This document shows, piece by piece, positions 59,211-64,000 of a stretch of DNA of 64,000 nt. The stretch comes from Hymenobacter jejuensis (GTDB lineage Bacteria; Bacteroidota; Bacteroidia; Cytophagales; Hymenobacteraceae). Made by a program: the position numbers and the translations under genes. The DNA lies in contig NZ_CP040896.1 of the NCBI RefSeq assembly GCF_006337165.1, positions 3,038,001-3,102,000 on the forward strand, given 5' to 3'. The notes under the pieces were generated by a model. It did no database searches and was not told the origin of the DNA. It was given only the letters and a program-made list of their open reading frames with translations. Position 1 is the first letter of the stretch. Each line of letters opens with the position of its first letter.

Positions 59211-60785
59211 CTAGTCGAAGGCAACGGAATTGAGGAAAAACACGTCGCGGTCGCTGCCGCGGTCGGCGTGCACGTGCTGGTAGCCGAAGGCCAGAAACCG
59301 GCTTCCGTACCACGGCAGCAGCCCTTCCTGGCTGGCATTGTTGGCTTTCTCCTTCGTGCCGATCGAGGAAGTCTGAACCGGAACCTCCAAGTCGTTGGGC
59401 GAAGAAGTCGTGTGATCGACGATTTTGTAATGGATCTTGTTGTCTTCCATATAAGCCAGCACCAGCCGCTTGCCGTCGGGCATGGGGCGCAGACGCACGG
59501 TTTCTTCCAAGTCGCCGTGAGAGTTGTCTTTCAGCACGAAAGTGTTGTCCCACAATAAGTTGCCTTTTTTATCGAAGCCGCATACGATGGCATGGCTGGA
59601 ATAGTACCCCTCGAAGCGACGCAACGACGGACCCATGGTCGAGTAAGGATAGGTGTACCCGTAGCTGTAGCTGTTGCTATAGCCGTAGCCATCGTAGCGG
59701 TAGCGCGGGTAATACACCTCGGCCACCATTACGTAGCCATTCTGAAACGGCACCAAGTCATGAATCATGAGGCGGAAGTGCAGGCGCAGCTGGCGCTCGG
59801 TGGCCCGCAGTCGCTCGCCGCGCTGCCGCAAGCGGGCTTCGCGGGCGGGCTTCATGTAATCGAAAAAGTGCTTCAGGTTGAGGAAATCGTAGAAGCGCAA
59901 CGAGGGACGCCCGCCGGTAGGCGAAGTACCGGCCGCCAAATCAGCGGCAAACAGGCCCTGCGAATACCGCGAGTCGCGCAGGGTGTAGGTGCCCGTCAGC
60001 AGGCGCTGGTCGTCTTCGCCGGGGCTGATTTGCGCGGTGAGCAAGCCGCGTTCGCTTTCGGCCTGCACGTATTCCGAGTGCAGCAAGGTGCCTTTATCGG
60101 AAAGCTGCTTGACCAGCAGGCGCGATTTGAGCCCATTCGATTGACTCATCACAAACTTGGCGCGCTTGCTGGTAGAATCGGCCAGGAAGGTGAAATTGGT
60201 CGGGATTTCTTCGTACACCGACGGCAAAAACCGGTACTCGTTGTGCTGCAAATCGAGCAGGAGCACGGTCATGTGGCGTTCCAGCAAGACGGTCACAAAC
60301 AGGTTGCCGTCGAGGGCCTTTACGTCGTAGAGGTCGCGGGTATCGGTCATGCCGCGCGAGTTTTTCATGTCGAAGGTGGTGGTGTGCACCATGCCCGTCC
60401 GGCCGTTGAGCGTCGCGACCAGAAGCCGCCGCGCCGAGTACTCCGACTGAAACAGCGCGTACACGCTGGTGCCCTCGAAGGTGGTGCGCACGAGCCGAAA
60501 CTCCTGGGGTACTTCCAAAGGCGTTTCCCAACGCTGCCGCAGCTGAGAATCAAACTTTTGGAAGAAATAATGATTGCGGCTGGAGCTGTACGGGTCGCGG
60601 TCGACGAGCAGGACCACGCTGCTGTCTTCCAGCAGGGGGTGCACCTGCACATCGCTGTTGTAGGTTTGCAATGCCAGCTCGGCGCGGGCGGGCTGAGTAG
60701 GGGTCGGGTGGTTCTGGGCGACGCTCCATCTCACCGACCCTGTGCTGAGCGTCAGGAGCAGGACAAGGAATAGAATTTGTTTCAT
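59211..60785 (-). CDS. Secreted protein of unknown function with Tyr-rich stretch
   Basis: A 524-residue exported protein with a clear signal peptide (MKQILFLVLLLTLSTGS). I recognise no family. The body shows repeating beta-strand pairs with phrases such as VVLLVDRDPYSSSRNHYFFQKFD, LFVTVLLERHMTVLLLDLQ and GYVMVAEVYYPRYRYDG, suggesting a beta-propeller. Residues about 360-385 are Tyr-rich (YGYSNSYSYGYTYPYST), perhaps a disordered loop. The end reads DVFFLNSVAFD. It precedes the DUF4252-like gene on the same strand, with a 76-base gap, so they may be co-transcribed. Confidence 0.7.
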   Translation of the reverse strand: MKQILFLVLLLTLSTGSVRWSVAQNHPTPTQPARAELALQTYNSDVQVHPLLEDSSVVLLVDRDPYSSSRNHYFFQKFDSQLRQRWETPLEVPQEFRLVRTTFEGTSVYALFQSEYSARRLLVATLNGRTGMVHTTTFDMKNSRGMTDTRDLYDVKALDGNLFVTVLLERHMTVLLLDLQHNEYRFLPSVYEEIPTNFTFLADSTSKRAKFVMSQSNGLKSRLLVKQLSDKGTLLHSEYVQAESERGLLTAQISPGEDDQRLLTGTYTLRDSRYSQGLFAADLAAGTSPTGGRPSLRFYDFLNLKHFFDYMKPAREARLRQRGERLRATERQLRLHFRLMIHDLVPFQNGYVMVAEVYYPRYRYDGYGYSNSYSYGYTYPYSTMGPSLRRFEGYYSSHAIVCGFDKKGNLLWDNTFVLKDNSHGDLEETVRLRPMPDGKRLVLAYMEDNKIHYKIVDHTTSSPNDLEVPVQTSSIGTKEKANNASQEGLLPWYGSRFLAFGYQHVHADRGSDRDVFFLNSVAFD

Positions 60786-60936
60786 AGCAGTGCGAGAAAA
60801 CGGTTCCCAGTGACGTACAGTAAGATACGATAAACCCTAGGCAATTGCACAGGGTTTTCAGCCCACCAAATGCTTTTTCAGCATTCCTGACCAAAAAACC
60901 AGCGAAATCCAAGTACCACTTGCCTAGAACATGAAA

Positions 60937-60964
60937 AACCTGCCTTGCTTACGCAAAACAGGTT
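60937..60964 (-). terminator. Terminator after the EVE-domain gene
   Basis: On the minus strand AACCTGTTTTGC / GCAAGGCAGGTT (two G-U pairs) with loop GTAA, then TTTTTC. It lies 30 bases beyond the EVE stop. Confidence 0.7.
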
Positions 60965-60993
60965 CTGAAATGACTAAAACCGGAGTTGCAGAA

Positions 60994-61401
60994 TCAGCTG
61001 CCCAGTTCCAGAACCGTATCGAATTCTTCGGGGCGCAACGGCATCACCGACAGCCGCGATTGCCGCAACAGGCCGATCTGGTGCAGGCGGGCGTCTTGCT
61101 TGATTCGCGTTAGGGTTACGGGGTGCGCGAGAGCCTCTTGCGGCTGCAATTCTACGGCTACCCAGCCGCTGCCGGGCTCAGCGGTAGCATCAGGTGCGGC
61201 CGCCTTGCTGACTGCAGCGACGCCAACTACCGTTTTGTCGGATACGCTGTGGTAGAACAGCACCAGGTCGCCGGGTTGCATTTGTTGTAAGTAATTGCGA
61301 GCCTGATAGTTACGGACGCCTGTCCAATCGGTGTAACCATCACGCAGAAAATCGGTCCAGGAGTATTTTTCGGGTTCGGATTTGACGAGCCAGTAGTTCA
61401 T
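60994..61401 (-). CDS. EVE domain protein (thymocyte nuclear protein 1-like)
   Basis: A 135-residue single-domain EVE (PUA-like) protein: it starts MNYWLVKSEPEKYSW and has the family strings YTDWTGVRNYQARNYLQQM, GDLVLFYHS and VVGVAAVSKAA, and an end LRQSRLSVMPLRPEEF. EVE domains bind modified bases in nucleic acids; bacterial stand-alone members are uncharacterised, and some EVE fusions belong to restriction or defence systems. None of those neighbours is present. Length is normal. Confidence 0.92.
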   Translation of the reverse strand: MNYWLVKSEPEKYSWTDFLRDGYTDWTGVRNYQARNYLQQMQPGDLVLFYHSVSDKTVVGVAAVSKAAAPDATAEPGSGWVAVELQPQEALAHPVTLTRIKQDARLHQIGLLRQSRLSVMPLRPEEFDTVLELGS

Positions 61402-61501
61402 GGCCGCAAACCTACACAGGAATGCCTGGAGATCGGAAACAACAAATCGCCCCTTCTTTTGCCCCTCGATTTGCTTTGCCCGGCAGAAATGAAGCTTGGC
61501 G

Positions 61502-61894
61502 TTATTCGATGCGCCTCACTTTCAGGACGTTATTTTCTAGAGACAGAATCTCAAGCTTGTAATCCGGGTCGCGCTTGTCGTCGAGTGAAATCCGGATAAT
61601 GCGGTCGCCTTCGGCCGTCCAAGTGCCTTTGCGGCCTTCTAAGCCGTCGGTAGGAGCGATGTCGTATTGGGTAAACAAGCCGTTGTGCGTGAAGCTGAAG
61701 CCCGTACGGCCCCGCGAAGGCGGGAAACTGTAGGTATTGGGCCGGTACACGCGCACATCGCCTTGGTCTTCTTCGTGGGCGTGCAGCCAAGTGCCTTCCA
61801 ATTCCTTAAACTCGGCCATTTTGTGAGTATCGGGTTTGCAGGTCCCGGCCAGCAGCACAACGCTTAGGCAAACCAAGAGGGTGAACAGGCGCAT
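61502..61894 (-). CDS. Small lipoprotein of unknown function
   Basis: A 130-residue lipoprotein with LLAGTC (Cys about residue 19). The mature part (ELEGTWLHAHEEDQGDVRVYRPNTY, then GRKGTWTAEGDRIIRISLDD) resembles small lipocalin-like beta-barrels of the kind that open with a GTW motif, but I cannot name a family. Promoter: CATCTTTG just upstream on the minus strand is close to TAnnTTTG. Confidence 0.68.
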   Translation of the reverse strand: MRLFTLLVCLSVVLLAGTCKPDTHKMAEFKELEGTWLHAHEEDQGDVRVYRPNTYSFPPSRGRTGFSFTHNGLFTQYDIAPTDGLEGRKGTWTAEGDRIIRISLDDKRDPDYKLEILSLENNVLKVRRIE

Positions 61895-62015
61895 ACGGTG
61901 GCACGAACAAAGATGGAAGGAAGCACGAACAAGGCGCGTAACGCGCCGTAAAGCGAATGTACGACATTGCCCCGTACCTTTACCTGCCCGCTCCGACCCA
62001 CCTTCCGGCTTTTAT

Positions 62016-63779
62016 TTGTCTACTCTCTTGGATAACCGCGCCCTCATTCGTGCCTTCCGGCTAGCTGCTTCGTTGCTGGAACTGCACGACGAAAATCAGT
62101 TTAAAATCCGGGCGTACGAAGGCACCGCCGCTGCTCTCGAACGCCTCGAATTCCCGGTAGCCGACCTCGACCGCACCGGCTTGCCCGACCGCACCGGCTT
62201 GAGCAAAACGGCCGCCGCTCGTGTCGCTGAGCTGCTCGATACCGGGACTTTCGACGAGCTTACACGCCTGCTTAGCATCACGCCCGCCGGCGTGGTAGAG
62301 ATGCTCAATATCAAGGGCATCGGCCCAAAAAAGATCCGGGCGTTGTGGCGCGAGCTGGGCATCGAAAGCCCCGAAGCCCTGCGCGAAGCCGCCGAGCAAG
62401 ACCGCGTGAGCAAGCTAAAGGGCTTTGGCAAGAAAACGCAAGATGCTATCCTCCAGGTACTTGAGTTTACGCAGCAAAGCCGGGGCAAACTGCTTTTTCC
62501 GCAAGCCGAAGCCTTAGGTGAAGACTTGGCGGCCCGCCTGCGCGAAACTCTCCACACCGACAAAGTAGCTGTGGCCGGAGAGATCCGCCGCCGCTTGGAA
62601 GTAATTGAGACAGTGGCTGTTGTGGCCGCTACCGCGCAGCCTTGGCAAGCGCACGCCATGCTGAATGCCCTCGATGGCCTGACGCATGATGCAGCGCGCT
62701 CCGGACCTTTTGCGTGGCGCGGCACCGCCACCGAATCCGGCGTGAAAATCGATGTGCGCCTCGTTTCCAAGGAGGATTTTACCAATCAGCTTTTCTTGCT
62801 CACGGGCACCGAAGCCCACCTGTGCGAACCTTTGGCTGAGGCGGACCCCGGCCAGCCCGCCACGTTGCGCCAACTCGTGAAGCGCGAGCGGTTTTATCAG
62901 GAATCGGCTATCTATCAGAAAGTTGGCTTACAATATGTGGAACCTGAACTGCGGGAAGGACTCGGTGAGTTGGCCTTGGCCAAAGACCAAAAACTGCCGC
63001 AGTTACTGGAAGAAAGCGATCTGAAAGGTTCGCTGCATAACCACAGCACTTACTCCGACGGGTCGCACTCGCTGCGGCAGATGGCCGAATGGCTGCGCGA
63101 CCACGGCTTCGAGTATCTCGGTATCTGCGACCACTCGCAAGCGGCGCATTACGCCAACGGCCTCAGCGTCGAGCGTGTGCGTCAGCAGCACCGCGAAATC
63201 GACCAATTGAACCAGGAATTAGCGCCTTTTCGCATTTTTAAAGGCATCGAAAGCGATATTCTGGGCGATGGCTCGCTCGACTATTCGCCCGATGTTCTGG
63301 CCTCGTTCGACTTTATTGTAGCCTCGATCCACAGCAATCTCAAAATGGACCAGCACCGTGCCACCGAGCGCTTGCTGCGCGCCATCGACAATCCGTACAC
63401 CACCATGCTGGGCCACCCAACCGGTCGGCTGTTGTTGCGCCGTGAAGGATATCCTATTGATTATAAAGCGGTTATAGATGCCTGTGCGAAACGCAACGTC
63501 ATGATCGAAATAAATGCCAACCCCTGGCGCCTCGACCTCGACTGGCGGTGGGTGCATTACGCGTTGGAGCAGGGCGTGCGCCTGAGCATCAATCCCGATG
63601 CGCACCACACCGACGGCTACGCCGACATGCGCTACGGCGTGCTAATGGGGCGCAAGGGCATGCTCACCAAAGAGATGACGTTCAATGCCTTATCGGGGGA
63701 CGAAGTGGCGGCCTATTTTGCCGAGCGCAAAGCCAAAATCAAGCCGCCGGAAGCGTTCAAAGCAACCTTGTTCGGATAG
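62016..63779 (+). CDS. PolX-family protein with degenerate polymerase site and intact PHP domain
   Basis: A 587-residue PolX-like protein. An N-terminal HhH region (LDNRALIRAFRLAASLLELH, then VVEMLNIKGIGPKKIRALW) precedes a nucleotidyltransferase-like domain and a C-terminal PHP phosphoesterase domain. The PHP ligands are all there: HNHSTYSDG near residue 341, CDHS, GIESDI, ASIHS, GHPTG and NPDAHH. The pol-beta palm is not: where PolX normally has GSxRR...GDIDLL, this protein reads AGEIRRRLEVIETVAVVAA, so both first catalytic Asp are missing, though a third (VKIDVRLV) remains. It may act only as a nuclease. There is no ATG at the conserved start, so TTG 62016 (or 62028) is used. Confidence 0.85.
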   Translation: MSTLLDNRALIRAFRLAASLLELHDENQFKIRAYEGTAAALERLEFPVADLDRTGLPDRTGLSKTAAARVAELLDTGTFDELTRLLSITPAGVVEMLNIKGIGPKKIRALWRELGIESPEALREAAEQDRVSKLKGFGKKTQDAILQVLEFTQQSRGKLLFPQAEALGEDLAARLRETLHTDKVAVAGEIRRRLEVIETVAVVAATAQPWQAHAMLNALDGLTHDAARSGPFAWRGTATESGVKIDVRLVSKEDFTNQLFLLTGTEAHLCEPLAEADPGQPATLRQLVKRERFYQESAIYQKVGLQYVEPELREGLGELALAKDQKLPQLLEESDLKGSLHNHSTYSDGSHSLRQMAEWLRDHGFEYLGICDHSQAAHYANGLSVERVRQQHREIDQLNQELAPFRIFKGIESDILGDGSLDYSPDVLASFDFIVASIHSNLKMDQHRATERLLRAIDNPYTTMLGHPTGRLLLRREGYPIDYKAVIDACAKRNVMIEINANPWRLDLDWRWVHYALEQGVRLSINPDAHHTDGYADMRYGVLMGRKGMLTKEMTFNALSGDEVAAYFAERKAKIKPPEAFKATLFG

Positions 63780-63790
63780 CGAAGGCGCTT

Positions 63791-64000
63791 ATGAAAATTC
63801 TTGTTCTGCGCTTTTCCTCCATCGGCGACATCGTGCTGACCACGCCCGTCGTGCGGGCGTTGAAGCAGCAAGTGCCTGGGGCACAGGTGCATTTCTGCAC
63901 CAAGCCTGCTTACCGGAGCATCGTCGAGCCGAACCCCTACATCGACAAAGCGCACTACTTGACGGGTTCGCTGAACGAGTTGGTGGCCGAATTGCGCGAA
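63791..64000 (+). CDS. Glycosyltransferase family 9 protein, cut by the window edge
   Basis: ATG 63791 begins MKILVLRFSSIGDIVLTTPV, the GT9/heptosyltransferase N-terminal signature, followed by VRALKQQVPGAQVHFCTKPA. Seventy residues are in the window and the rest continues beyond 64000. It starts 11 bases after the PolX-like stop, so the two are probably cotranscribed. It is a second GT9 gene in the window, more like a typical WaaF-type enzyme at its start than the one at 53231. Confidence 0.9.
   Translation, partial: MKILVLRFSSIGDIVLTTPVVRALKQQVPGAQVHFCTKPAYRSIVEPNPYIDKAHYLTGSLNELVAELRE

Overview
The window looks like a chromosomal housekeeping segment from a GC-rich member of the Bacteroidota, most likely a Hymenobacter-like member of the Cytophagales. 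Signs seen directly are many -7 elements of the Bacteroidota form TAnnTTTG, few Shine-Dalgarno-like leaders, a type IX secretion (T9SS) C-terminal sorting domain, carboxypeptidase-regulatory-like plus TonB-dependent barrels, OmpA proteins with TSP3 or glycine-zipper regions, and very regular hairpin terminators. I see no insertion sequence, prophage, CRISPR array, integrase or plasmid function.

Layout. 1-5.2 kb: an HhH (ComEA-like) membrane protein running off the left edge, a DinB-like protein, a three-gene minus-strand operon (SRPBCC-DoxX fusion, DUF4166 protein, His-box desaturase), and an outer-membrane barrel gene broken by about five indels. 5.4-12.3 kb: a very large alpha-2-macroglobulin-like protein with its thioester motif, then a basic secreted protein. 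12.4-16.3 kb: a ferredoxin and ferredoxin-NADP reductase pair, a T9SS repeat protein, and tRNA-Arg(ACG). 16.4-26.5 kb: VTT membrane protein, cystathionine gamma-synthase-type enzyme, GT-C-like membrane protein, TonB receptor, OmpA lipoprotein, class I aldolase and accD. 26.7-29 kb: a tandem trio of glycine-zipper/OmpA paralogues. 29.2-36.1 kb: endonuclease III-like protein, radical SAM enzyme, SnoaL-like protein, gamma-carbonic anhydrase-like protein, CNNM/CorC-type protein and a DsbD-like thiol-disulfide reductase. 36.1-39.7 kb: a putative stand-alone tRNA-like RNA unit, an Lrp/AsnC regulator, small basic secreted proteins, a MORN-TonB protein and thioredoxin. 39.8-50.4 kb: dnaE, a membrane desaturase, a LysM lytic transglycosylase and a TonB-type barrel with glycine-rich inserts. 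50.5-64 kb: O-methyltransferase, DUF4184, M16 protease, two GT9 glycosyltransferases (one cut by the right edge), M24 peptidase, OmpA-TSP3 protein, GAF protein, DUF4252 protein, unknown secreted proteins, an EVE protein and a PolX-family protein whose polymerase site looks dead.

Most genes are single transcription units separated by perfect-stem terminators, often shared by convergent genes. The common theme is the cell envelope: TonB-dependent uptake, OmpA-type peptidoglycan anchoring, wall turnover, periplasmic disulfide chemistry and lipid modification. The most unusual items are (i) a putative 115-nt class-II tRNA-like RNA at 36431-36545 with its own promoter-like and tandem terminator-like elements, (ii) a recurrent intergenic TTGA-nnn-TCAA motif found about nine times, (iii) the polymerase-dead PolX, and (iv) the multiply frameshifted barrel gene. 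Coordinates were read by hand; no searches or folding programs were run.
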